From positions 968-42,242 of the forward strand of contig NZ_LMDW01000017.1 of the NCBI RefSeq assembly GCF_001425205.1: a DNA stretch of 41,275 nt, written 5' to 3'. The DNA comes from Variovorax sp. Root411 (GTDB lineage Bacteria; Pseudomonadota; Gammaproteobacteria; Burkholderiales; Burkholderiaceae_C). Positions within the stretch are counted from its first letter, which is position 1. Each line of letters begins with the position of its first letter. Positions 27,990 to 35,917 of this stretch are shown in pieces. The notes beneath the pieces were generated by a model. It saw only the letters and a program-made list of their open reading frames with translations, ran no database searches and was not told the DNA's origin. The position numbers were made by a program, and so were the translations under genes.

Positions 27990-29207
27990 CTACTGCGAGC
28001 GCGCGGCGATTTCTTTCATGATTTCGGGCAACGCAATCTCGTGATCCACGTTTCGCCCCCGGGCCTGGGCGCCCGCGAGCATCTGCTCGATTTCGGAGGC
28101 CGTGAATCCGAGGCTTTGCAGGACTTCCCTTCCGTCCGCTCCTGGCTTCGGAGGGGTCGAACGCAGCCTTCCGGGCGTGCGTGAGAAACGGGGTGCGACC
28201 GCGGGCTGCGCCACTCCGTCCAGCTGTGTGAAGGTGCCGCGCGCAACGTTGTGGGGATGCTGCGGCGCCTCGCTCAAGGACAGCACAGGAGTGACGCAAG
28301 CGTCGCCCTCCGAGAACACCAGTTCCCATTCGGCGCGGGTCTTCTGGCGAAAAGCCACCCTGACCAAGTGGCCTTGCTTTGCCCAGTTCACCCGATTCAT
28401 GCGGTCGGCGAACTCGGACGCGGGAAGATCGAGGCGCCGAAGGAACTCGGCGAAGAACGCCGGCTCGATGGGACCGACGGCCATGAACTTTCCATCGCGT
28501 GTTTCGTGCACGCCGTAGAACGACGCACCTCCGTCCAGCAGATTCGAGCCGCGCTGGTCCTCCCACAGCTGCGCGTTGTGCAGGCCGTGTATGGCGGTCA
28601 TCAAGCTCGCTACCGCATCGGTCATTGCAACGTCGATGACCTGTCCCTGGCCCGATGCCTTTGCCTCCAGCAAACCGCACACAAGCCCATATGCGAGGAA
28701 CATGGCACCGCCGCCGTAATCGGCCACGAGATTCAAGGGCGGGACCGGAGCGCCATCGCGCGGGCCGATGGCATGCAACGCTCCGGTAAGGCCAAGGAAG
28801 TTGATGTCATGACCTGCCCGAAGAGCAAGCGGACCCGTCTGGCCCCAGCCTGTAACGCGTCCGTACACCAGGCGGCGATTGGCACGGAGGCAGTCGGCAG
28901 GACCGAGCGCAAGCCGTTCCATCACCCCGGGCCGGAATCCCTCGATCAACGCGTCACTCGTCGCGACCATTCGCAGCATGGCGGAACGCGCGAGTGGCTG
29001 TTTGAGGTCGAGGGTCACCGAACGTCGATTCCGGTTGATGACGCTGGATGCCTCTCGACTTGCCTTGACGTCGGCCTGGGTGCCAGGCCGCTCCACCCGG
29101 ATCACCTCCGCGCCCATGTCGGCGAGCAGCATGCCGCACAAAGGTCCTGGGCCTTTGCTGGCCATCTCGATGATGCGATAGCCCTGGAGTGGACCGGAAC
29201 TGTTCAT
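27990..29207 (-). CDS. CaiB/BaiF family protein, alpha-methylacyl-CoA racemase-like
   Basis: A 405-residue class III CoA-transferase-fold protein. The pattern fits the racemase branch: His133 in AGHDINFLGLTGAL and Asp163 in NLVADYGGGAM correspond to the catalytic His and Asp of AMACR. The N-terminal stretch GPLCGMLLADMGAEVIRVE is shared by the whole family. AMACR enzymes invert the 2-methyl centre of branched acyl-CoAs so that the S-specific dehydrogenase can act. It is the first gene of the operon that continues with thiolase, FadJ-like, thioesterase, ACAD, hydrolase and ligase, and lies just downstream of operator 1. A formyl- or succinyl-CoA transferase cannot be fully excluded. Confidence 0.9.
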   Translation of the reverse strand: MNSSGPLQGYRIIEMASKGPGPLCGMLLADMGAEVIRVERPGTQADVKASREASSVINRNRRSVTLDLKQPLARSAMLRMVATSDALIEGFRPGVMERLALGPADCLRANRRLVYGRVTGWGQTGPLALRAGHDINFLGLTGALHAIGPRDGAPVPPLNLVADYGGGAMFLAYGLVCGLLEAKASGQGQVIDVAMTDAVASLMTAIHGLHNAQLWEDQRGSNLLDGGASFYGVHETRDGKFMAVGPIEPAFFAEFLRRLDLPASEFADRMNRVNWAKQGHLVRVAFRQKTRAEWELVFSEGDACVTPVLSLSEAPQHPHNVARGTFTQLDGVAQPAVAPRFSRTPGRLRSTPPKPGADGREVLQSLGFTASEIEQMLAGAQARGRNVDHEIALPEIMKEIAARSQ

Positions 29208-29235
29208 GCACCGAATTACACACGCGCCAGCTTTA

Positions 29236-29264
29236 AAAGTAAATGATGATTTACTTATGGTAAA
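29236..29264 (-). promoter_or_regulatory. Operator 1 of the putative TetR regulon, within a promoter
   Basis: The inverted repeat AAGTAAAT-GATG-ATTTACTT occupies 29237-29256, with perfect 8-bp arms. On the minus strand a -35-like TTTACC (29264-29259) and a -10-like TACTTT (29241-29236) are separated by 17 bp and straddle it, pointing at the AMACR-like gene 29 bp downstream. The same element with the same layout occurs at 35751-35779. The promoter boxes are weak matches; the palindrome is exact. Confidence 0.78.
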
Positions 29265-29436
29265 CCCCAGGCAGAGGTGTCTCTAGATTGGGCGTCCAGA
29301 GCGAGTTCAAGCCGACCTACTCCCCGTGCACACATCTGTGTCGTGAGGGCAAGCCATCACGGCAGTCATGAAGTGAATTGATGTTTATTTAAATGATCGA
29401 GTGCGCATCACATTGCCCGGTGCGAGTGATTCAGTT

Positions 29437-29460
29437 GCCTCTGCGGCAGGCCGCAGAGGC
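29437..29460. terminator. Strong hairpin in the 29265-29607 intergenic gap
   Basis: GCCTCTGCGG-CAGG-CCGCAGAGGC forms a perfect 10-bp stem with a 4-nt loop, about 150 bp past the end of the nitroreductase gene on the minus strand and ahead of operator 1. There is no U-tract, so termination is possible but not certain. The rest of this gap shows no convincing coding sequence, and the longer plus-strand frames that start here run antisense into the nitroreductase. Confidence 0.5.
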
Positions 29461-29607
29461 TTCATCTACTTCGAACGCGACAAGACGCCACGGGACATGG
29501 CGGCTGCATCGAACAAGCCCCATGGGGGCCGTGGTGCACGGCTCTGCCATCTCAGGCTGGCCAGCATCCAAGGCAAGCCTTGGGTACGGCGAGCCTCCTG
29601 CGCTCTG

Positions 29608-30276
29608 CTACCTGAGAATGCTCAGGAACTCGGTTGCCGGGGCCCGGTCGCTGCGCCACAAATTGATCGGATGTTCACTGTCGGCGAAGCCCATGGACAT
29701 CCCTGCGAACACCATGAGTTCTTCTGGAAGATTGGTGAACTCCCGGACTGTCTTGTGCCACAGGGCCCACGCCTCTTGCGGGCAGGTGCTCAGTCCGTGC
29801 TCTTGGGCAAGAAGCATCACGGATTGCATGTACATGCCGAGATCAGCCCACTGGCCCGGTTCCATGTTCCGATCGATCGCGAAGATGAGGCCCACCGGTG
29901 CACCAAAGAACTGGAAGTTTTTTGCGAACTGCCCCAAGCGTGAAGCCTTGTCCTCTCGACCGATGCCCAGGGAGCGATAGAGGTCCTCCCCGTTCTTGAA
30001 GCGGCGCGTTCTGTAGGGCTCGCCGAGGGTGTCGGGATAGATCTTGTACTCGGTGCCCTCTCCCATTGGTTTGTCCTTCGCTCTTTCGGCAACCACGGCT
30101 TTGAATCGATGCAGGGAATCGCCGGTGAGCGCCAACACATGCCAGGGCTGCAAGTTACCGCCCGAGGGGGCGCGAGCCGCAGTCACAAGAATTTTTTCAA
30201 GCAGTTCTGCAGGAACTGGCTTTTCCAGATACGCGCGTACGGCAGTACGCGACTCCAGCGCTTCAGAAACTTTCAC
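29608..30276 (-). CDS. Nitroreductase-family FMN protein (paralogue 1)
   Basis: A 222-residue FMN-dependent oxidoreductase. The phosphate-binding start SRTAVRAYLEKPVP and ARAPSGGNLQPWHVLAL are family hallmarks. GMYMQSVMLLAQEHGLSTCP is the conserved helix at the dimer interface, and NLPEELMVFAGMSMGFAD closes the FMN site. The GTG at 30276 is chosen since AAAGGAG is five bases ahead; the GTG at 30282 lies too close to that site. It is the last gene of the second operon. It shares clear similarity with the nitroreductase at 33711-34421, so the two are paralogues. Substrates of this family include nitroaromatics, quinones and enones. Confidence 0.9.
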   Translation of the reverse strand: MKVSEALESRTAVRAYLEKPVPAELLEKILVTAARAPSGGNLQPWHVLALTGDSLHRFKAVVAERAKDKPMGEGTEYKIYPDTLGEPYRTRRFKNGEDLYRSLGIGREDKASRLGQFAKNFQFFGAPVGLIFAIDRNMEPGQWADLGMYMQSVMLLAQEHGLSTCPQEAWALWHKTVREFTNLPEELMVFAGMSMGFADSEHPINLWRSDRAPATEFLSILR

Positions 30277-30441
30277 ATGCACTCCTTTGATAATTGAAAA
30301 CGATGTGCGCAGTTAAGGGGCCGCTGCCCGCGCCGGCGAATGAACATCTCTGCTGGCTCGCATGCAACGGCAACACCCACCTGCGCGTGAATGTCGGCGC
30401 GGCGCAACTCGGAGATACGCGCTTCGGGCCGTGTTGCAGCC

Positions 30442-31329
30442 TCATGGTTCTTTGAACTGGCAAGTCCCGTTGTCGATCACGGTCACACCCGTCGCCAACG
30501 AGATTGCGCGAAACGCTGCCCTTCCCTCGCCCAGCCGCCACACCTCGATCCTGAGGGTGTCTCCTGGAAGGACTGGCGCGGTGAAACGTGCGTCCATGGC
30601 AAGCAAACGATCGCCGTCGTACTCGCCCAATATCGCCACCAACGCGTGTGCCGTGACGCCGAGGCTGCATCCACCTTGCAAGAGCGGTCGCTCGAAGCCG
30701 GCCTGCCTTGCGAGGGCCGGGCTCGCGTGAAGGTCGGTGCGGTCTTGCGCCGCCAGACGGTACAGCAAGGCCGACTGCGGCAGCGTTCCAAGCTCCATCC
30801 AGTGATCGCACGGGACCGTTGGGACTTCGGCGGGCGCCGTCGCCGAACTGGCCGCCGGGCCCCCCACCGAGAAGCCGCCGTTCGCACGCAGCAGGTACAC
30901 GCCGGTCTCGGTCACCAGCAGCTCGCCGTCCTTTCGGTCGTGCAACGTGCGTGTGAACCGCAGCACGGCGCCCTTGCTCTTGCCGCGGTCGGTGACGCTT
31001 TCGATGGAAAATCGGCTCGTCAACTCGCCGGCGAGAGGCAAGGGCTTGTGCCAGCGAAGACCAGTCTGCCCGTGCAGCATTCGCGAGAAGTCAATTCCGA
31101 TGCGTTCGTCGTGCAGGTAATCGGTGTCTTCCGTCAGCCCAAGCACGAGCGCGAGCGTTGGAAACGCCTTCAAGCCAGGCTCGGCAACGTAGCTCAGCTG
31201 ACGCTCGTCATTGGGATCGCCGCCCAGACCAATGCTGAGGGCATAGAGCTTCGCACGCTCCTCGTCGTAGGCCACGTGCACGTTGCGAAATGGCCATCTG
31301 AGAAGGGCCTCAACATCAAGCGTTGTCAT
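30442..31329 (-). CDS. MaoC-like (hydratase 2) dehydratase, double hotdog
   Basis: A 295-residue protein of the MaoC/enoyl-CoA hydratase 2 family. The N-terminal hotdog starts WPFRNVHVAYDEERAKLYAL. The C-terminal one carries the active-site pair in DRTDLHASPALARQAGFERP (Asp and His retained), followed by LLQGGCSLG where the usual HG is QG. It hydrates trans-2-enoyl-CoA to the R-3-hydroxyacyl-CoA. The ATG at 31329 lies eight bases after the ACAD stop, which supports this start over 31356. Since the first operon already has an S-type FadJ-like hydratase, the presence of an R-type enzyme suggests a second substrate or a separate branch. Confidence 0.88.
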   Translation of the reverse strand: MTTLDVEALLRWPFRNVHVAYDEERAKLYALSIGLGGDPNDERQLSYVAEPGLKAFPTLALVLGLTEDTDYLHDERIGIDFSRMLHGQTGLRWHKPLPLAGELTSRFSIESVTDRGKSKGAVLRFTRTLHDRKDGELLVTETGVYLLRANGGFSVGGPAASSATAPAEVPTVPCDHWMELGTLPQSALLYRLAAQDRTDLHASPALARQAGFERPLLQGGCSLGVTAHALVAILGEYDGDRLLAMDARFTAPVLPGDTLRIEVWRLGEGRAAFRAISLATGVTVIDNGTCQFKEP

Positions 31330-31336
31330 ACCGGCT

Positions 31337-32563
31337 CTAGGCAGATCGCGAGGCATACTTGTTCAATTCCAGCTTCGCAACCGCGTTGCGATGCACCTCG
31401 TCGGGGCCATCTGCAATTCGCACCGAGCGTGCCGTGGCGTAGCTTTGTGCAAGCGGAAAATCCTGGCTAAGACCGGCGCTGCCGTGCAATTGAAGTGCCC
31501 AGTCGATGACCTCGCATGCCATCTGCGGTGCAACGACCTTGATCATTGCAATCTCGGCTTGCGCTGCCTTGTTGCCGGCAACATCCATCATCCATGCAGC
31601 CTTGAGCGTCAGCAGGCGCGCCATGTCGATCTTGCAGCGCGCCTCGGCGATGCGCTCCCGTGTCACGCCTTGGTCCGAGAGTGGCCGGCCAAAGGCGACC
31701 CGGGTTGTAGCGCGCCGGCACATCAGCTCGAGCGCGCGTTCCGCGAGGCCGATCAGGCGCATGCAGTGATGAATGCGCCCAGGCCCAAGGCGCCCCTGCG
31801 CAATCTCGAAGCCCCGCCCCTCGCCGAGCAACATATTCGACGCCGGAACCCGGACATTCTCGAAGACCATTTCCACGTGTCCATGCGGTGCGTCGTCGTA
31901 GCCGAATACTTCCAGCGCTCGCACCACCTTGACGCCCGGGGCATCTGCCGGAACGAAGATCATCGACTGCTGGGCATGACGCGGCGCGTCCGGGTCGGAC
32001 TTGCCCATGAAGATAAAAACTGCACAGCGCGGGTCGGCCGCGCCTGAGGTGAACCACTTGCGCCCATTCAAGACGTAATGGTCGCCCTCGCGCATGATGC
32101 GCGACTCGATGTTCGTGGCGTCCGATGACGCAACGCCGGGTTCGGTCATAGCGAACGCGCTTCGGATCTCGCCCGCGAGCAGGGGCTCGAGCCACTGCTT
32201 CTTCTGCTCTGCCGTACCGTAGCGAACGATGATTTCCATGTTGCCGGTGTCGGGCGCCGAGCAATTGAAGACTTCACTCGCCCACACGACGCGGCCCATC
32301 GTTTCGGCCAGCGGCGCGTATTCCTGGTTCGTGAGTCCCGCGCCGTATTCGCTCTCGGGGAGGAACAAATTCCACAGCCCGGCCTCACGCGCCTTCGACT
32401 TGAGCGTCTCGATCACCTGCAGCGGCGTCCAACGCTTGCCGGCTACCGTGTTCGCTTTCAATTCTTCTAGCACGGCATTTTCGGCGGGATAGATGTGCTC
32501 ATCCATAAAGGCGAGCAGCCGATTTTGTAGCTCGGTGGTTCGCGATGAGTAGTTGAAGTCCAC
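31337..32563 (-). CDS. ACAD10/11-type acyl-CoA dehydrogenase family protein
   Basis: A 408-residue ACAD. AMTEPGVASSDATNIES, NGRKWFTSGAADPRCAVFIF, EVFGYDDAPHGHVEMVFENV, GRIHHCMRLIGLAERALELM and ADGPDEVHRNAVAKLE place it with the ACAD10/ACAD11/LvaC group, in which the usual C-terminal catalytic Glu motif is replaced by GPDEVH. It lies directly after a phosphotransferase gene. In levulinate catabolism the homologous pair (LvaA kinase, LvaC ACAD) phosphorylates a 4-hydroxyacyl-CoA and eliminates the phosphate. Function here is inferred from that pairing. The ATG at 32563 has AGGAG-like sequence ahead. Confidence 0.9.
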   Translation of the reverse strand: MDFNYSSRTTELQNRLLAFMDEHIYPAENAVLEELKANTVAGKRWTPLQVIETLKSKAREAGLWNLFLPESEYGAGLTNQEYAPLAETMGRVVWASEVFNCSAPDTGNMEIIVRYGTAEQKKQWLEPLLAGEIRSAFAMTEPGVASSDATNIESRIMREGDHYVLNGRKWFTSGAADPRCAVFIFMGKSDPDAPRHAQQSMIFVPADAPGVKVVRALEVFGYDDAPHGHVEMVFENVRVPASNMLLGEGRGFEIAQGRLGPGRIHHCMRLIGLAERALELMCRRATTRVAFGRPLSDQGVTRERIAEARCKIDMARLLTLKAAWMMDVAGNKAAQAEIAMIKVVAPQMACEVIDWALQLHGSAGLSQDFPLAQSYATARSVRIADGPDEVHRNAVAKLELNKYASRSA

Positions 32564-32608
32564 GTATTTCTCCTTCAGATTCTGCAGATGGATGAGTCGC
32601 GGCCCACG

Positions 32609-33688
32609 TCAGCTTGCTTGGGCGAACTGCCAACCGAGTGCGGCAATCCGGCTCGCGCCTGGCCCCGACGCCTGCGCAGCGTGCGCGCTCGCCGCCGTGC
32701 CATCGAGTGATCGTTTGGTAATTCCTTGCACGATCGCGGCGATCCGAAACAGGTTGTAGGCGAGATAGAAGTTCCAATCCGCAATCACCGCGTCTACGTT
32801 GTCGCGCCGCGTGCGTTCGCAATAGCGGCGCACGTATTCGCGCTCTGACGGAATGCCAAGAGCGGCAATGTCGACGGCATCGATGCCCGGCCCCGTGCCA
32901 TTCGCAATGTGCCATCCGACGCAGTGATAGCTGAAGTCGGCGAGGGGATGACCGAGCGTCGAAAGCTCCCAGTCGAGCACGGCAAGAACGCGGGGCTCGG
33001 TCGGATGGAAGATGACGTTGTCGATTCGAAAGTCGCCATGCACAACAGAGGTCTGCGATTCGTCGCGCGCGGCGGACGGAATGCGCTCGGGCAGCCACTG
33101 CATCAGTTTGTTCATCGCGTCGATCGGTTCGGTGACCGAAGCGATGTATTGCTTGCTCCAGCGCCCGATCTGGCGTTCGAAATAATTTCCGGGCTTGCCG
33201 AAGCTGGCGAGGCCGACGTCGGCGACGTTGATGCAATGCAACGCCGCCATGACGCGGTTCATTTCGTCGTAGATTGCGCTGCGTTCCGCGTTAGTCATCC
33301 CCGGGAGGGACTGATCCCAGAACACGCGGCCCTCGACGAACTCCATGACGTAAAAGGCACGGCCTACAACTGCCTCGTCTTCGCAAAGGAGATAGGTTTG
33401 CGGCACGGGCACATCGGTGCCCCAAAGTGCGCTCAGGACGCGGAACTCACGTTCAATCGCATGTGCCGAGGGAAGCAATTTTGCCGCTGCCGCCGGCTTG
33501 GCGCGCATCACATACGCCTTCCCGGGCGTTTCGAGCTTGTAGGTGGGATTCGACTGCCCGCCTCTGAACTGCGCAACGGTCAACGGGCCAGCGAAGCCCG
33601 TCAGACGCGCACTGAGATAACGCTCCAGCGCGGCGACGTCGAACGAATGCCGCTCGGAGACGGCCTTGGTGCCGGTAAAGGGACCCAT
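32609..33688 (-). CDS. APH/ACAD10-N type acyl-CoA phosphotransferase (LvaA-like)
   Basis: A 359-residue kinase-fold protein. HGDFRIDN (217-224, catalytic Asp219) and LDWELSTLGHP (Mg-binding Asp239) are the aminoglycoside-phosphotransferase motifs, and FRGGQSNPTYKLET is the nucleotide-binding start. This is the N-terminal domain type of human ACAD10/11 and of LvaA, which use ATP on 4-hydroxyacyl-CoA. It is not likely to be a drug-resistance enzyme, because it is followed 45 bp later by the matching ACAD10/11-type dehydrogenase. The ATG at 33688 has GGGGAA ten bases ahead; a GTG at 33706 would add six residues. Confidence 0.9.
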   Translation of the reverse strand: MGPFTGTKAVSERHSFDVAALERYLSARLTGFAGPLTVAQFRGGQSNPTYKLETPGKAYVMRAKPAAAAKLLPSAHAIEREFRVLSALWGTDVPVPQTYLLCEDEAVVGRAFYVMEFVEGRVFWDQSLPGMTNAERSAIYDEMNRVMAALHCINVADVGLASFGKPGNYFERQIGRWSKQYIASVTEPIDAMNKLMQWLPERIPSAARDESQTSVVHGDFRIDNVIFHPTEPRVLAVLDWELSTLGHPLADFSYHCVGWHIANGTGPGIDAVDIAALGIPSEREYVRRYCERTRRDNVDAVIADWNFYLAYNLFRIAAIVQGITKRSLDGTAASAHAAQASGPGASRIAALGWQFAQAS

Positions 33689-33710
33689 GATATTTCTATT
33701 CCCCACTTGC

Positions 33711-34421
33711 TCACTCGTTCAAGTTGATGAACTTCGCGAACGCCGACACCGGTGCACGCTCGGTCAGGAGAGAGTTCACAGACGCAGAAGCGTCTTCATA
33801 GCCAAGAGCCATGCCGCAGATGAGCGCTTCACCAGGCGGCGCGTCGATGTGCTCGAGAACAATTCGATGAAATCGCTGGAATGCACCCTGCGGGCAGGTG
33901 TGCAGCCCGCGTGCGCGCGCTGCCACCATCACGTTCTGCAAGAACGTACCGTAATCGAGCCAACTGCTACCGTGGGACATGACGCGGTCGATCGTGAACA
34001 TCAGGGCCACCGGTGCATCGAAGAACTCGTAGTTGCGCCCGCGCTGCGCGTGCATCTTTTCGTCTTCACCCTTGCCGATGCCAAGAATGCCGTACATGTC
34101 CCAACCGACCTTGCGGCGCCGGTCGATGTAGGGCGAGACCCATTCAGTCGGATGACTGTCGAACTCACCGCGGTGCTGTGCCAGCGCGGTCGGATTGTTG
34201 TAAACCTCGAGGATCTTGCGCGACAGATCGGTCTTCGCTTCACCACCCAGCACATAGACCTTCCACGGCTGAACGTTCGTGCCCGACGGCGCGCGCGACG
34301 CAACTTCCAGAATATCTTCCACCGTCTTGCGCGGTACCTGGGTCGGCAGGAACGCGCGCACTGCGCGGCGCGAGGTGATCGCCGCATCGACGGTGGCGAT
34401 CGATTCGAGTGTGGACAACAT
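33711..34421 (-). CDS. Nitroreductase-family FMN protein (paralogue 2)
   Basis: A 236-residue FMN oxidoreductase. SRRAVRAFLPTQVPRKT, ASRAPSGTNVQPWKVYVLGG, FFDAPVALMFTIDRVM and LQNVMVAARARGLHTCPQG match the family and align throughout with the nitroreductase at the other end of the operon. The ATG at 34421 is chosen because GAAGGATCCCCC precedes it and family homology begins there; the frame is open 18 codons further. It sits between the Bug gene and the phosphotransferase. Its retention beside a paralogue in one operon suggests two related but different reductions. Confidence 0.9.
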   Translation of the reverse strand: MLSTLESIATVDAAITSRRAVRAFLPTQVPRKTVEDILEVASRAPSGTNVQPWKVYVLGGEAKTDLSRKILEVYNNPTALAQHRGEFDSHPTEWVSPYIDRRRKVGWDMYGILGIGKGEDEKMHAQRGRNYEFFDAPVALMFTIDRVMSHGSSWLDYGTFLQNVMVAARARGLHTCPQGAFQRFHRIVLEHIDAPPGEALICGMALGYEDASASVNSLLTERAPVSAFAKFINLNE

Positions 34422-34503
34422 GGGGGATCCTTCAGAGGGCGCCGGGACAAGGAGCACCGGCGATCGATTGCGCATGCAACAGCAATCATGGGCGGTGCCG
34501 GCG

Positions 34504-35481
34504 TCAGTCCAGATGCAGATTGGCAGCCTTGATCAGGTCACGGTAGTAATCAGAATCTTGCTTGACGATCAGGGCGAAATCTTCCGGCGTGCCGCCGGCC
34601 GGACTGGAGCCCCATTGCAAGAAAAAAGCCCTGAGCGCGGGCTTGGCCAGCGCAGTATTCACATCTCTGGCGATCTTCTCGACGACGGATCTGGGCGTCT
34701 TCGATGGTGCAAACAGACCCATCCATTGGCCCCGCGCAAAGCCTTGCAGCCCCTGCTCCTCCAGCGTGGGAACTTGAGGCAAAACGGTAGAGCGCGTCGG
34801 ACCGGCCGCGCCGAGAAGCACAATCTTGCCGGTCTCCAATCCGATGCGGGCCGTCGCATAAGGGAACATGCCAGAGTCGAGGTTTCCGGAGATCATCGCC
34901 TGCACGACGGCAGCCGTTCCCTTGAACGGAATGTGGATGACGTCGATCTGGGCCCTGCGCTGCAAGGTGGTCAAGAGCAAATGGGCTGTGGAGGCGTTTC
35001 CCCACGATCCGAAGGAAAGCACTCCGGGCTTGCGACGCGCCAGTTCAATGAATTCCGCCGGTGTGGACACGCCCAAGCTCTTGGTGACGCCAAAGTACAA
35101 GGGCTCGGTGTTGACTCTCACGACTGGCGCCAAGTCAGCCATCGTGTCGAAAGGCATTTTCTGGCGAAGGTGAGGATTCTGGACCAGTGACAGGATGTTC
35201 AAGAGGAGCGTATAGCCGTCGGGCTTGGCACGCACGACCTCACCGGTCCCGATGATCGAGTCTGCCCCCGGCTTGTTGTCGATGATCACCGGCTGACCCC
35301 ACAACTCGGAAAGTTCTCGTGCAAGAGGACGCGCAGCGGCGTCGACGCCTCCCCCCGCGTCGTAAGGCACGACGATTCGCACAGGGCGATTCGGAAACTC
35401 CGGCTCGGCCCCCATCGCATGACGAGAGAGCATGGGAACGGAAACAAGTGCGAGGCTTACCTGCCGACGATTCAATGACAT
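34504..35481 (-). CDS. Bug/TctC-type periplasmic solute-binding protein
   Basis: A 325-residue Bug protein. The N-terminus LNRRQVSLALVSVPML is a short twin-arginine-like signal ending near AMGA. Mature motifs: PNRPVRIVVPYDAGGGVDA, IIDNKPGADSIIGT and RAKPDGYTLLLN. GGAG lies eight bases before the ATG. It is the first gene of the second minus-strand operon, 270 bp downstream of operator 2, so the predicted TetR regulon would control it. It probably binds a carboxylate fed into this pathway. No TctA/TctB permease gene is in the window. Confidence 0.92.
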   Translation of the reverse strand: MSLNRRQVSLALVSVPMLSRHAMGAEPEFPNRPVRIVVPYDAGGGVDAAARPLARELSELWGQPVIIDNKPGADSIIGTGEVVRAKPDGYTLLLNILSLVQNPHLRQKMPFDTMADLAPVVRVNTEPLYFGVTKSLGVSTPAEFIELARRKPGVLSFGSWGNASTAHLLLTTLQRRAQIDVIHIPFKGTAAVVQAMISGNLDSGMFPYATARIGLETGKIVLLGAAGPTRSTVLPQVPTLEEQGLQGFARGQWMGLFAPSKTPRSVVEKIARDVNTALAKPALRAFFLQWGSSPAGGTPEDFALIVKQDSDYYRDLIKAANLHLD

Positions 35482-35750
35482 TTGCTTGCTCCTAAAGTGG
35501 CGGCAGACGCCGCAAGACTGGTCGCGCTTCCGAAAACAGGCGAAGGCACCGCATCACCGGAGGGTGCTCGACCTGTTCCGAAACTTTTTTGTGCCCAGAT
35601 GGTGTGACCGATCAAACTGGCTTGGGAAGAATGCTTGCCGCTCGGCGCAGCGCTGCCGTTGACATCCGAAGTTGTTCCCACACCACCAAACAAAGGGGGA
35701 TGGCCCACTTGTGCCCCGAACTCCGATGAATTAAACGCTTCGGCCGGGTT

Positions 35751-35779
35751 AAAGTAAATGGTAATTTACTTGTGGAAAA
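35751..35779 (-). promoter_or_regulatory. Operator 2 of the putative TetR regulon, within a promoter
   Basis: AAGTAAAT-GGTA-ATTTACTT at 35752-35771 has the same 8-bp arms as operator 1. The minus-strand -35-like TTTTCC (35779-35774) and -10-like TACTTT (35756-35751) are again 17 bp apart around it. Similarity to operator 1 continues past the palindrome (TTTACTT-N-TGG-N-AAACCC). It lies between the divergent TetR gene and the Bug gene, so it could serve both. The leader to the Bug start would be about 270 nt; nothing else was found in 35482-35750. Confidence 0.78.
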
Positions 35780-35917
35780 CCCTGAGGAAACGGGGCCGCT
35801 TGGCCGAGCAACTGAAGACGAGTGCCTGTGGAGCTACTGCACGATCATTGGGAACCACATCACCGCCTGGGTGGCGATCGAAGGATCGCGGGGCGATGTG
35901 ACGCTATATTCACAAAC

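Noticed and set aside
27943..28680. N-terminal extension of the thiolase to 28680
   Set aside because: The extra 246 residues overlap the AMACR-like gene and match nothing; a TTG start with RBS at 27942 begins exactly at the thiolase homology.
32609..33688. Aminoglycoside resistance gene
   Set aside because: The APH fold is present, but the ACAD10/11-type partner gene next to it and the acyl-CoA context point to a CoA-ester kinase.
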